Shown piece by piece: positions 1 through 10,610 of a stretch of DNA of 64,000 nt. Location: contig CAVTCZ010000017.1 in the NCBI GenBank assembly GCA_963733395.1, positions 1 through 64,000 on the forward strand, given 5' to 3'. The translations under genes and the position numbers were made by a program. How positions within the stretch are numbered: position 1 is the stretch's first letter; every line of letters starts with the position of its first letter. The DNA is from JADKAV01 sp963733395 (lineage in GTDB: Bacteria; Actinomycetota; Actinomycetes; S36-B12; UBA10799). The notes beneath the pieces are model-generated. The model saw only the letters and a list, made by a program, of their open reading frames with translations. It did not search any database and had not been told where the DNA came from.

Positions 1-99
1 GTCGGTTGCTTCACAGAATCGTGGTCGGGCGGGAACTGGCCATAGCGCCGAAGGAACGGTGACGACCACAGGTCCGCTTCCTGCGCGCCACAGGATCTG

Positions 100-1800
100 T
101 CATGGCTGACCCGGCGACTCCTGGCTGGCCTCGTAGGCGGCCACCGCGGTCGGCAGGGGGTACACATTGTCCCGGCCGATCAGGTCGAGGATGCCCGCCC
201 GTTCCAGCAGCGCGGCGAGCCCGACGTGGACCCGGGCGAGGCTGACGACGACGTTGCGGCGCTGCAACTCACGGACAAGGCTCTCGAGGGCCTTCGCCGC
301 GGTCGAATCCGCATCGACGTTCGCCTCGCAGTTCAACAGCACAGACCTGACCTTTCCTGGCCCTCCCGTGCCTGTGCATCGACCGCCTCGAGGACGCTCA
401 GGCGGAAGTCCTCGGCGTTGGCGAAGAACAGCGGCGAGTCGTACCGGAAGACCAGGAGCCCCGCGACCTGCGCGGCGTCCGGGGTCGCCGATGTCGTGCA
501 TGCCGGCCAGGTCCGGCACCCTGCCCAGAATGGCTGCATGCGGGCGTGCGACCCGGGCCAGCATGACCACGGCGGACAGCGCGATGGCGAACCCGATGCC
601 CACGAGCAGGTCCAGGGTGAGCACGGCGACTCCAGCGGCGATCCCCAGCGACAAACTCGCTGCGCCGGAAGTTCCATAGCCAGCGGAACTCCTGGACGTC
701 CACGATCTTGAGGGCGGCGAACACCACCAACCCGCCGAGTGCCGCCATCGGGAAGGACTCCAGCACCGGGCCGGCGACCAGCAGGACGAGCACGACCGAC
801 ACCGCCGTGACCCACCCGTAGGCCGGTGTTCGTGCCCCGGAGACCTTCGCCAGCGCCGTCCGGCTGCTGCTGCTGGAGAGCGGGAACCCGGAGGTCAGGC
901 TGGCGCCGACGTTGGACACCCCCAGCGCTATGAGCTCGGCGTCCGCGTCGAGCTCCTCGCCGTCATCGGCGAACGCGCGTCCATCGAGGGAGTTGTCGGC
1001 GAACGCGACGAGGGCTATTCCCAGGGCGGGGCCGAGGATCTGAGGCAGGAGATCCCAGTGCGTCGGCAGCGACAGCGGGGGCAGCCCGCTGGGGATCTCG
1101 CCGACGACATTGACACCGGCCTCCTCGAGGCCGAGGAACACGGTCAGCGCGGTCGCGCCGAGGACGGCCAGCAGCGGCCAGGGCAGCTTGGGCGCCAAAC
1201 GGGTGCCTACCAGGAGCGTGACGATGACGGCCAGGCTGATCACCAGGGTGGCGGCGTTCAGCCCATCCGCGCCCCGGATGGCGGAGGCGATCTGCGCCAG
1301 CGGGTTATCGCCCTCGACCGTTACCCCGAGCAACCTGCCCAGCTGCCCCGAGATCATGATCACGGCCACCCCGGCCAGGTATCCGCTCAGCACCGGTCGG
1401 CTGAGCAGCTGAGCGATGAACCCGAGGCGCAGGGCCCCCGCGACCAGCGCCAGTCCACCTACCACGAGGGCGCACAGCGCGGCCATGGCGGCGTACTTCG
1501 CAGGATCGCCGACCGCCAGGGGGCAAGCGCAGCCGCAGTAAGGATCGAGGTCGTGGACTCGGGACCGACGCTCAGCAGCCGCGAGGTGCCAACGATCGCG
1601 TACACCGCCAGCGGGACCAGGCAGGCCCAGAGCCCGACCACCGGATCCAGCCCCGCCAGCGAGGCGTAGGCCATCACCTGGGGGACGAGGTAGGCGGCCC
1701 ACACCGCGAACCCGGCGAACAGGTCCGGCCGCAGGCACGTCAGGTCCCACCTGCGCAAGCGCCGATAGTTGTACGACGCCGGCCGTCCGTTCCTTCCCAC
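100..1800 (-). pseudogene. SulP family anion permease with C-terminal STAS domain, frameshifted
   Basis: This encodes an inner-membrane SulP (sulfate/bicarbonate-type) transporter. Reading on the minus strand from ATG at 1800, the first frame carries the SulP entry helices and the family motif LLSVGPESTTS. After a shift near 1530 the second frame gives the remaining helices, including the conserved GEIPSGLP. After further shifts near 670, 495 and 360 the other frames give a cytoplasmic STAS domain (around LLVFRYDSPLFFANAEDF and VVVSLARVHVGL) ending near 100. All parts are present in order, about 560 residues, which is normal for the family. Breaks in four places mean either a decaying gene or several base-call errors. 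The substrate cannot be told from sequence. Confidence 0.8.
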
Positions 1801-1939
1801 GCATCACAGTGTGCTGCGCCGGGCCGACCGACGCCGCTCAGGCGGCAGGCTCGTCGGTCGTGGGACCGCCGCGCTCCCTCAAGTCGGGCCCGACGCAGGT
1901 CTGGACGATAGTCAACACGTGAACGCTCCCTGATCGACG

Positions 1940-2155
1940 TCAGCGCACCATGACGAACCCGAGTCGCTTGGCCAGTTGCCGGTGGTTCTTCTTGATGTAG
2001 GACTCGGCGAAGTCGGGTCGCATGTACCAGGTCAACGTGTCGAACAGCAGCAGTTCGAAGGCGAGACTCTCGAACCACTCGACGTCTTCGGTGAAGCCGG
2101 TGAGGACCTTAACGCCCAGTGCTTGCCGCAGGGCCCGCCGATCCTTTGGGTCAAG
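1940..2155 (-). pseudogene. orphan C-terminal fragment of an unrecognised protein
   Basis: The minus strand is open from 2155 to a TGA at 1940, giving 71 residues rich in hydrophobic and aromatic positions (for example FESLAFELLLFDTLTWYMRP), ending FVMVR. It has no start codon and its upstream side runs directly into a plus-strand fibronectin-like fragment. It therefore looks like the 3' end of a gene cut by rearrangement. I do not recognise the family. Confidence 0.35.
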
Positions 2156-2520
2156 TCAAGTACACGGCACCGGCTACACGGTCACCGTGACCGCCCGCAG
2201 CGCCATCGGCGTGTCCGCGCCATCGGCACCGTCCGCACCGGTGACTCCACGGCTGCGACCCCCTGGCAAGGTGACCGGGCTCAAGGCTGTGGTGCAAGCA
2301 AGGGCACGGTGAAGATCACCTGGAAGGCGGTACCCGCCGCCACCTCCTACCGGGTGCGGATCTCCAAACCGGGCGGGCAGAAGTACAAGGCTTGGAAGAC
2401 CACCAGCAAACGGGTGTTCAAAGCCAAGGTGCGCAAGGGCAAGAAGTACCGCTTCCAGGTGGCCGCGGTCGGGGCGGTGGCCGCGGGCCGGTCACCACGA
2501 TCCGGTTCAAAGGCAAGTAG
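2156..2520 (+). pseudogene. fibronectin type III C-terminal fragment
   Basis: The plus strand carries the end of one and most of a second fibronectin-III-like domain. The first ends YTVTVTARSAIGVSAPSAPS. The second has GTVKITWKAVPAATSYRVRI followed by KYRFQVAAVG and a final basic tail FKGK before TAG at 2520. Two small shifts (near 2290 and 2480) are needed to read it through. Such domains usually sit at the end of secreted or surface proteins. There is no start, signal peptide or N-terminal domain, so this is a remnant; its 5' edge abuts an opposite-strand gene fragment at about 2155. Confidence 0.55.
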
Positions 2521-2751
2521 ACCTGCGCCGGGCACCCGGGACGGTTCTGGCGCTGTTTCGTGGGTGAGGCCCTCAGCCGTTCAACCCGCCGAGCGTGGCC
2601 GAGGTGCACTTGTCGCGCCACGAGATTCGCCGGAGCATCTCGTCGCACAGCGCACCCCACTGCCCCTCACGACGCACGCCGTCACGCCGGTGAACACACT
2701 CCGAAGATGCCCGGCGAGCCGCTGTGGGTGCAGCCCTCGCGAAAGGCCAGG

Positions 2752-2880
2752 TCAGAGGAGTAGTTGCAGGGTGCCCGACCGCCCGTCGGGGTCAAACCCG
2801 TGGTGCGGCTTTGCGCCGTCGAGGTGGCGGTAGATGGTCGCTCGGGAAACGCCAAGAACCTCCGCAACGCTAGGACAAAA
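2752..2880 (-). pseudogene. serine recombinase (resolvase/invertase) C-terminal helix-turn-helix remnant
   Basis: Minus-strand translation gives PSVAEVLGVSRATIYRHL followed by about 20 residues and a TGA at 2752. This matches the C-terminal DNA-binding helix-turn-helix of Hin/resolvase-type serine recombinases in spacing and in the VSRATIYRHL core. The catalytic N-terminal domain is absent, so only a scar of an old mobile element remains. Confidence 0.55.
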
Positions 2881-2946
2881 ACGCCATGAACTACCGCGCC
2901 TGGATCGTCCCTGCCACCGTTGTGCTGTTCTGGCCGGGACGCCGCT

Positions 2947-4197
2947 CTAGGTGAAGCAGCGCGCCACGAGGGCCTTCGCGTAGCGGGCGCACACCTCGAT
3001 ACTGGCGAAGGACATGACCTCGCCCGCGTAGTAGGTGTGGGCGGTGCCCTGCAGCCCTTCCAGGGTGTTGTAGTAGCCGGCGATATCGTCGGAACTCATA
3101 TGGGGAAGTACTTCCAGCGGCGCACCTGCACCACGCGATCCAAGGTGGCGCCCATCCGCTGCAGGTCGGCCGCGCAGTTGCCAGTGATCTCCTCCTCAGT
3201 CAGGGCGAAGTCGCCCAGGACGTACAGGGTGCAGAGCGGATCACCGGGCCGGCGCTTGTACCAGAGCAGGACATGGCCGCACTGCTCGGGCACGAAGTGC
3301 GCGGGTAGGTGGCCCGTGCCCGGAGGCAGGCCGCTGGCCTCGCACAGCAGAACCCAGTAGTCGTAGTACCGGATCGCCGAGAACAGACGACGCTCCGTCG
3401 GCGAGGCATCCAGGAAGTGCAGCGCCTCGTCCAGGGGACTGGTCAGGATCAGGGCGTCGAACTCCAGGGCGTCCTGGTCGGTCTGGACCACCACAGTCTC
3501 GTGACGCGCCACCTGACGGACCGTGATCCCCGTGCGCACATCGTGCTGTTGGGCCAGGCGCGCCCAGAGCGTCTCGATGCCGTCGGGCCAGATGATGCGT
3601 CCCTCCGGGAAGCGCAGCGCCTGGATGGTGGGCAGGTCGAGGTACTTCATCACGTAGGCGGTCGGGACCTCGTCGAAGTAGCCGTAGCCGAAGCCGGTGA
3701 ACGCCGGGGTCAGGACCCTCTCCAAAGAGTGCAGGCCGTGGCGCCGCGCGAAGGGCCCGAAGGACTCATAGAGGTCGGGATGGATGCCGGCCAGCCCCGG
3801 CTCGTTGATGCGCTGGTACTTCACCTGGGTCAGCCATGCGTAGTTGAGCAGCAGCAGCCAGAGCAGGCGGGGGTACTGGTACCACCTGAACATGTCGGTG
3901 CGGTGTCCGTCGGTGTCGTAGTAGTTCTCGCCTTCGGTCGGCCCGCCACGGACATCGACCCGACTCCATGAGCTCGAGGGTGGTTGTGTAGTCGCGCGTT
4001 CCCAGGACCGCTCCCATCTCGTAGACGCGGTTCCCGACGGGACAGAGCAGCACTTGCTGCTGCGACCCTCGGCTCTCGCTCCAGGACTGTCACGTGGGTG
4101 TAGCCGGCCTCCTTCAGGTAGCGCGCACGTAAGGCCGGGAGACTCCGGCGCCTATCACGCCGATGCGAGCGGACCTACGGGACTCCCTGAGCGCCAT
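2947..4197 (-). pseudogene. FAD/NAD(P)-binding amine-oxidase-type oxidoreductase, frameshifted
   Basis: The gene starts at ATG 4197 behind a GGAGGGAG site. It opens with RIGVIGAGVS, the dinucleotide-binding GxGxxS/G loop. After disturbed frames (about 4130-3900) comes a 265-residue intact middle with FAD-oxidoreductase features (FPEGRIIWPDGIETLWARL, ALILTSPLDEALHFL). It ends in a C-terminal stretch with GTAHTYYAGEVMSFASIE, the usual second FAD-contacting segment, and a TAG at 2947. At about 3107 a run of four C (G on plus) breaks the frame; one more C would restore it. The family oxidises amines or desaturates substrates with FAD; the substrate is unknown. Confidence 0.7.
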
Positions 4198-4320
4198 GGT
4201 GTGCTCCCTCCAGCGGATCGGCTCGCCTTAGACCCCCGCGTTCGCACTCCGCCCACCTCCACCGTACTCTAAGACGAACGAGCCGTCAAACACGCGCAAG
4301 AGGAGGGAGCCGCCCCACAC

Positions 4321-4358
4321 CAGCGCGCCCGGAGGGATTCGAACCCCCAACCAACCGG
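4321..4358. repeat. left attachment repeat (distal att copy)
   Basis: This is an exact copy of 12172-12209. It corresponds to the 3' strand of the anticodon stem, the T arm and the acceptor end of tRNA-Arg, plus four bases past the tRNA end. It has no 5' half, so it is not a tRNA gene but the crossover copy left at the far end by site-specific integration. Confidence 0.88.
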
Positions 4359-4454
4359 TTCGTTGAATGCCTCCCGTGACGTCCCCAGGTGTACCGGTTT
4401 TGTGCTTGAAGGGGGTGCTTTCGTACCGGTGCTTACCGGGTTGTTGCAGGTAGA

Positions 4455-4479
4455 ACTGTCGTCAGAACTGTCGTCAAAT
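4455..4479. repeat. 25-bp repeat with two CTGTCGTCA boxes, probable integrase arm site (left)
   Basis: The sequence is identical to 12106-12130. Each copy holds two direct 9-bp boxes CTGTCGTCA three bases apart. One copy lies 97 bp inside the left att repeat and the other 42 bp inside the right one, both in the same orientation. That is where lambda-type integrases bind their arm sites. The assignment is by position and symmetry only. Confidence 0.5.
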
Positions 4480-4504
4480 CGCGCGAAACCATCGCTGGTG
4501 TTGC

Positions 4505-4790
4505 ATGCCTGTCGCGGCTTTCATGGGAAGGGCAGGAGTGAGTTGTGCGACGAAGGCCCTTCGACGCATTCGTGAGACCTCGTACGAGCCGTGGCCCCCA
4601 CTCATCAGTGACGATTCGCAGGGCACCGAGGGGGACTGGCAGTTCGAGACTGTTGTTGCGTCCGGGGCGCTGGGTGCGGTTGCGGCACTGCCGCCGAAGG
4701 TCGACCTGCGCCGCACGTGGTGGAAGGTCGGCGACCAGGAGGACACCGGATCGTGCGTCGGCTGTGCGACAGCCGAAGGTGTGCCGTTCC
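4505..4790 (+). pseudogene. N-terminal fragment of a C1A (papain-like) peptidase-type protein
   Basis: From ATG 4505 the frame carries LPPKVDLRRTWWKVGDQE then DTGSCVGCATAEG. This VDLR...DQ..GSC pattern is the start of the mature domain of papain-like (C1A) proteins, with Gln of the oxyanion hole and the catalytic Cys. The homology stops after about 95 residues and the repeat-protein gene begins nearby in another frame. The His and Asn catalytic residues are missing, so this is a truncated gene. Confidence 0.45.
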
Positions 4791-4827
4791 CCGGCGCCCG
4801 GCGGGTGCGGTGCGCCAGGATGGAGAC

Positions 4828-7110
4828 GTGGAACCGGACCCCACAACCCTGCCGGGGCCGCAGGACGAGGCCGGATGGGTCGCCCTGCTGCTGGAGCACG
4901 CCGGGAACGGAACGAGCTGGACCTCGTCGGCTACGACGAGGAGACCGATCCCGAGCAGGCCGTGGCCGTCGGCCTTGCAGGCCCGCCTGCTGCTGTCCTG
5001 CTGCTGCTGCAGCGCAGGACGATCCAACCGCGTACCGTGGGGCTGCGCCTGGCCGGGGCCGACATCCGCGGTCGCCTCGACCTGGACGACCTGCAGCCGC
5101 CCTGTCGCCTGCGATTGGGCCTCTGCCGGCTGGCCGACGGGCTGACCCTGGACAACGCGCGCATCCCCGGACTCTCTCTAGAGGGCTGGCGGCTCAACGG
5201 CCACGAGGATTCCTATGCGGTGAGCGCCGTCGGGGCGACCATCACCGGCCAACTCAGCCTGAGTGGCGCGACCCTGACCAACGAAGGCGGGATGGCGCTG
5301 ACCCTGGAAACCGCCAGCATCGGCGGCGGCGCGTTCCTCGACGAGGGGTTCACCGCCACCGGCGCGGTGAGTGCTGGCGGTGCGACCATCACTGGCCCAC
5401 TCATCCTGGGAGGCGCGACCCTGACCAACGAGGGCGGGAACGCGCTGACCCTGGACAGCGCCAGCATCGGCGGCGGCGCGTTCCTCGACCAGGGGTTCAC
5501 CGCCACCGGCGCGGTGCATGCGCTCGGGGCGGCCATCACCGGCCAACTCATCCTGAGTGGCGCGACCCTGACCAACGAGGGCGGGACCGCGCTGACCCTG
5601 GACAGCGCCAGCATCGGCGGCGGCGCGTTCCTCGACCAGGGGTTCACCGCCACCGGCGCGGTGAGTGCTATCGGGGCGACCATCACCGGCCAACTCAGCC
5701 TGAGTGGCGCGACCCTGACCAACGAGGGCGGGAACGCGCTGACCCTGGACCGCGCCAGCATCGGCGGCGGCGCGTTCCTCGACGAGGGGTTCACCGCCAC
5801 CGGCGCGGTGAGTGCGCCCGGTGCGACCATCACCGGCCAACTCAGCCTGCGGGGCGCGACCCTGACCAACGAGGGCGGGACCGCGCTGACCCTGGACCGC
5901 GCCAGCATCAGCGACGCGCTCCTCGACGGGGGTTCACCGCCACCGGCGCGGTGTGCGCGCCCGGTGCGACCATCACCGGCCAACTCAGCCTGCGGGGCGC
6001 GACCCTGACCAACAAGGACGGGACCGCGCTGACCCTGGACCGCGCCAGCATCAGCGACGGCGCGTTCCTCGACCAGGGGTTCACCGCCACCGGCGCGGTG
6101 AGTGCGCCCGGTGCGACCATCACCGGCCCACTCAGCCTGCGGGGCGCGACCCTGACCAACAAGGACGGGACCGCGCTGACCCTGGACCGCGCCAGCATCA
6201 GCGACGGCGCGTTCCTCGACCAGGGGTTCACCGCCGCCGGCGCGGTAGTGCTGGCGGGGCGACCATCACCGGCCAGTTCGAGCCTGAGGGGCGCGACCCT
6301 GACCAACAAGGACGGGACCGCGCTGACCCTGGACTGGGCGCGGGTGGAGCAGTTGTTGCTGCGCGGCGTGGCAGGCGTGGAGGGCCGGGTGTCGCTGGCG
6401 GGCTGCCAGATCGGTGACCTGGTCCTCGACGAGGGGACGGACGAGCCGCCGCCAGGCGCGCTGGTGGCCGACGGGTGGCAGGTGCGTACCCTGGAAGGCG
6501 AGATAGCCTCAGACGCCCGTCTGGCTCAGAAGTGGCTGGACAGCCTCCCCGCCGGGGTGCGGTACTCGCCGCAGCCGGCCCGGGCGCTAGCCGATGTCTT
6601 CGACCGGGCCGGTCACCCCGACAAAGCCCGGCGGCTGCGGTACGGAGCGGCCCGTCGGGTCGCCCGGGAGGCCCCGAGGTGCGCCAAACCCCGCCATTGT
6701 GCATGTACGGGGGACTGGTCGGACACGGCTACTACCCGCTGTTCACGCTGGGGTGGCTCGCCGTGCTGTTCGTGTTCGCGGCGGTCCTGGCCACCACCCA
6801 GGCGGACCTGTTCACCCCCACTGATGCGGGCAAGGCCCAGGAAGCTGCCACGGCCGTTGCTGCCTCCGGTCCGCCTGCGCCTGACCCTTTGACCGGGGCC
6901 ACAGCATGCGAGGCCCTGGGGGGCTACCCCTGCTTCTCCCCATGGTCCTACGCACTGCAGACCGTGGTCCCCCCGGCAGCGGCGGTGCAAACGACCGCCT
7001 GGCAGCCCGCCGGATGGGTGCTGCTGCCCTTCACCGCGCTCAAGGCCGCCGGCTGGGTCCTGGTCGCGCTGCTGCTGGCCGGCGTCACCGGCATCCTCCG
7101 CCGGACTTGA
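4828..7110 (+). pseudogene. membrane protein with tandem 49-residue repeats, frameshifted cargo gene
   Basis: The gene probably starts at GTG 4828. The N-terminal part (to about 5215) has LRLAGADIRGRLDLDD-like beta-solenoid segments. It is followed by seven or more near-identical repeats of about 49 residues (core GATITGQLSLSGATLTNEGG then LTLDRASIGGGAFLDQGFTA). Next comes a unique region (DPARALADVFDRAGHPDKARRLRYG-type) and a C-terminal membrane domain with two hydrophobic helices (GWLAVLFVFAAVLATTQADL; WVLLPFTALKAAGWVLVALL). Similar repeat-plus-membrane proteins occur on actinobacterial mobile elements, often labelled oxidoreductase without evidence. Shifts lie near 4905, 5930, 6250 and 6700. 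Function unknown. Confidence 0.6.
5220..6290 (+). repeat. 147-bp tandem repeat array (at least 7 units)
   Basis: The landmark GCGTTCCTCG recurs at 5331, 5478, 5625 and 5772, exactly 147 bp apart, then at about 5916 (degenerate), 6062 and 6209. Units differ by only a few bases. Because 147 is a multiple of 3, loss or gain of units keeps the coding frame. A 3-bp and a 1-bp length change in the fifth unit breaks the frame there. Confidence 0.9.
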
Positions 7111-7153
7111 CCCGCTGCGAGGTGGCGGCCGATCAGGTGGGGGAGTGCTACCG

Positions 7154-7303
7154 ATGATCGCGAAGATCGGCAAGGGCCAGAACGTCAGCGGCCTGGTGTC
7201 CTACCTGTTCGACCCCGGCCTGGATGAGGAACACGCCGGGCAGCGGTCTGCCACGGCCGAACACCTCGGGCAGGTCCCGCCGGGCAATCCCCGTGCGGTA
7301 TAG
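7154..7303 (+). pseudogene. relaxase/mobilization nuclease N-terminal stub
   Basis: ATG 7154 opens a 49-residue frame, MIAKIGKGQNVSGLVSYLF then DPGLDEEHAGQRSA, ending in TAG at 7301. The MI.KI.KG...GLV.YL..PG..EEH pattern is the N-terminus of actinobacterial MobA/MobL-like relaxases found on integrative and mobilizable elements. The catalytic Tyr may be the one in SYLF, but the His-triad metal site is missing. The rest of the gene has been lost, so the element cannot make this relaxase. Confidence 0.6.
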
Positions 7304-7465
7304 GTCCAGCGGGTCGGACGCATGAACGTGGCCCAGGGGGCAAGTTTCGGGAGCAGCAGGCCGAGAAGAGGTGGCTTCTTCGTTGACAGGTCTCTGCTGG
7401 CGGAGGAGTCTGAGTTCCAGCTTGCCAGTGGTGGCAGCCGCTCTGGCAGGCGAAGGGAGCCGATA

Positions 7466-9603
7466 ATGGACGACTTGAGATACCTCAAGCTGGAGAGTTT
7501 CAAGGTCAATGTTAATGGGTTGTCGGCGCTCGGCTTGTACATACGAGGCATCGAGGTCACACAGGCGATTCAGTACTTCGACGCCGACCAGCACCTCACC
7601 GATCCAGCAGATCGAAGCGCTGATAACTCGGTCCGGCTGGTCGCAGACAAGCCTGCGTGGGTCCGCGTTCACCTGGGGAGTCTTTTCGGCGTCTCGGGGG
7701 TGTCGGGGAGTCTGGAGCTGTTGCGTCGTCGGCAGGGGTTCTTGTTCGATCACGTGGCCACTCTCGGCTCCGATCCTTCGTCGGCGACTGCAGTCCCTGC
7801 CGCCTCTGCGACTAGCTACGCAGCGACGCGAGGCAGCATCGGGGCGAGCCTCAACTTCATCATCCCCGCGAACGAGATGATCGGGACGCTGCGTCTCGCG
7901 GCCACGGTCAGCGCGGGTTCACTCTCGGATGATGCCCAGGTCGATGTGGACGTGACGCTGCGCCAGACACTACGTCTGGCTGGTGTGATGATCTCCTACA
8001 GCGGGCCAGCGAACACCTCACCGGGCGCTCCGAACCTCCAACTTGCGGCCCCCACCTTGGCCGACCTGCAGAACATGGCAGGCACTGCGCTGACCCTCTT
8101 CCCCGTTCAATCCACGGCCCAGTTCAGGACGGCAGGCTCGCTCACCCAAACGGTCCCCCTCATAGACCCGGGGCCTTTCCCAACCTCAGGGTGCGGTGCC
8201 TCGTGGGACACGCTGCTGACCGCTGTCGCCAACGTGAGGACAGCAGACGGAAACCAACAAGGATGGGTGTACTACGGCCTCCTCCCGAACGGAACCCCTA
8301 TTGGCATGGTGGGTGGGTGCGGCGGGGGAGGAGTCGCGGTGGGTCCGATCAATGCCCCCGGGACGCTCGCGCATGAGGCGGGTCACGCCTGCGGCCTGGC
8401 GCACGCCCCCGCCGGAGGCCCCCCCAACCCTGACCCGAACTACCCCGCCTACAAGCCATACCCCACGGGATCGATCGGGGAGTACGGGCTGAACATCAAC
8501 AACGGGAACATCGCCTCGCCGCAGTCCTTCAAGGACTTGATGTCGTACGCCGCACCTTCGTGGGTGTCGCCGTACAACTACGGCAAGCTGCAAAACACCC
8601 CGAGGCTCAATCCCGGTCACCGTGGGTATCGACTACCCGTGGTGGAAGGATCTCATTTGGGAGACGTTCAAGCAATGGCCGCCGTTCCCTCCCGACCCAC
8701 CCTGGCGCGAGTTGGAGTTGCCGATGTTCCCCCCCTCCGTCCCAGAGGACGTCATTTCGTTGATCGTGAGGGTGGAGCGTGGGACGGTGACGAGCGTGGA
8801 GCACGTCGCCCGGACCAGGGTCCACACCCAGTTACCGGGGGCGACCCCGACTAATCTGTCGGCACTGCTGACTGATGGGCACGGCGCGGTCCTTGCTCGT
8901 GGCTCGCTCACGCGACTCCCGACCTCATCCTGCGGCTGCGGCAACGAGGGCCCCGGTGAACAGCCGCCAACCTACATCGCGCAAGTCTTCATCCCGAATG
9001 TCGAGCCAGGCGCATTCCTCGAGATAGCCGACGGTGATGAGGTCGTGTGGCGTCGCGAGGCACCAGCCGACCCCGCTCGCGTGGGGAGTCTCCGCGTGAA
9101 AGTGAACCGAAGGGGCAGCGCTGAGGCCTCCTGGGACAGCACCGACGGTGTCCTCGAGTACTGGCTCCGTTGGTCCCGAGACGGCGAGACCTGGCAGTCC
9201 GTGGCAACCGGATTGACTGACCGCGAGATGAATCTCGAGCCAGGCCGACTCCCACCAGGCGAGGGCCATCTCCAGGTCGTTGCCCACGATGGATTCTTCT
9301 CGGCCTACTCGGAACCAGTCCCGATCCAGATTCCGGACAGAGCCGCAGTTGTGTCGATCCTCCATCCCGTGGATGGACACACCTACACGTCCGGCCAAAC
9401 CCTGCGCTTATGGGGAGCAACAACACCGAGCATCGAAGACTCCAACGTGACTGCGGTCTGGACCGACGGCCGGAAGGAGATCGCCACTGGACTGGACGAC
9501 TGGGCCACCCTCGAGCCGGGCGAGCACACCCTGACGCTGAGGGTGGGCGGTCGAGGGAGGAGAAGCCAGCGTCACTGTCAACGTGAGTGAGGCCCCCTAC
9601 TGA
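7466..9603 (+). CDS. large metzincin-like metallopeptidase with C-terminal Ig-like region (one or two frameshifts)
   Basis: ATG 7466 follows an AAGGGAG site. The first about 450 residues include a front domain (RGIEVTQAIQYF, then DNSVRLVADKPAWVRVHLGS) and the motif HEAGHACGLAH, the HExxHxxGxxH zinc site of metzincins. A one-base shift near 8620 leads into the second half (starting around GIDYPWWKDLIWETF). This carries beta-rich Ig/fibronectin-like segments (LEYWLRWSRDGETWQSVATG; VVSILHPVDGHTYTSGQTL). A second shift near 9550 gives the end EASVTVNVSEAPY at 9603. There is no obvious signal peptide at this start. Together it is about 710 residues. The zinc site makes peptidase activity likely; the target is unknown. 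Confidence 0.65.
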
Positions 9604-9752
9604 GCCCGCTGGATAGGACCGGCAGCACGACGCACCAGAGCAGGCCGCGCTTGGTACTCATACGTGTGCCTCGACCCTGGGGGACTGCGGCTTTGCCGGC
9701 TCTACGCCAACCGTGGTGAGCGGCTTCTGTTCTTCGGCGTGGCGGGAGTCTG

Positions 9753-9853
9753 TCAGTCGACTCCGCTGTGCAGCAGGAGCCGCAGCCGGTAGTTGGCGAA
9801 GTGGCGGTAGCCGTGGCCGATTAACCGATATCCGGCGCTGCTTCTCGATAAGC
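9753..9853 (-). pseudogene. ISL3-type transposase C-terminal remnant
   Basis: Minus-strand translation ends LIGHGYRHFANYRLRLLLHS before a TGA at 9753. The HG[FY]R.F.NYRLRLLL ending is typical of ISL3-family transposases. Only about 30 residues remain, with no catalytic DDE part and no terminal repeats seen. Confidence 0.5.
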
Positions 9854-9855
9854 AG

Positions 9856-10320
9856 GTTCTGGGCTATCCATGTGGACGGAGTAGTGCTCGTCAGCGATGC
9901 GCCAGGAGCCGGTGGGCTCGAGGGCGTCCTGGATGGCAGCTTGGCGCGACGCAAGAAGGTGCCGAAGGGGCTGTTCCCGGGTGTCCAGCCAGTCCGCCTC
10001 GGTTGAGCACCATGCCTGCAGCACTGCTACCGAGTGCGTGTGGTGCTGGCCCGCGAGAAGACGATGCGGCAGCCCAACCCACTCCGGTTACATGGATAGC
10101 CCTGAGCAGGTTTGTCGCTTCGGTCGGCCCGGTGGAAGCGCCGCCTGTGTCGAAGTAGCGCAGGTACTCCTCGGACTTCAGGCCCACCCCCGCGCCCAGC
10201 ACCAGGGTGGCGGCGATCACCGCCCCGGCCATGCGCGCCCGGTCGCGGACCAACGGCGTCGGGGGGCATAGCCAAGGCGATAGTTCATCCAACCTGCGTA
10301 TCAGAAGGCTCCCCGGTCCT
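9856..10320 (-). CDS. unrecognised single-pass membrane protein, possibly frameshifted
   Basis: Minus-strand reading gives a hydrophobic helix MAGAVIAATLVLGAGVGL followed by KSEEYLRYFDTGGASTGPTE. After a shift near 10060 comes a soluble tail (VLQAWCSTEADWLDTREQPL, then about 40 residues ending near 9856). The start is unclear. It lies on the integrative element between an ISL3 scar and another unknown gene on the same strand. I see no family motif. Confidence 0.3.
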
Positions 10321-10610
10321 CTCGGGGAGCAGGCAGGAAGAGACCAGGTCGACCAACCAACCCGACCACCATGTGCAACCAGCCCAGAACTCGTGTCCAC
10401 CACCAGCCCCGGCCGGAACCCCTCCCCAGGCGGACACGACTACCGGACATCCGTCCGATAACGGTCGTTTCCGGGCGGGAAGGTCGCGGGGTCGCATCTT
10501 GTGGGTCAGGACCTGTTTGGCGCGGCGAGGACCGAATGGATCTCGCGGACCTGCGCCACGAGGTGCGGGACAGCCAGGCACTCGATGTAGGTATGTTCCA
10601 CGGCTCACCC

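Noticed and set aside
4321..4358. A second tRNA-Arg gene
   Set aside because: Only the 3' half is present; the D arm and anticodon loop are missing, so it is an attachment copy.
5178..5983. Repetitive minus-strand frames across the 147-bp repeats
   Set aside because: They are the mirror of the plus-strand repeats; the plus strand continues into unique coding sequence with membrane helices, the minus strand does not.
5220..6290. CRISPR-like array
   Set aside because: Units are contiguous 147-bp coding repeats with no unique spacers. No CRISPR array or cas gene was seen anywhere in the window.
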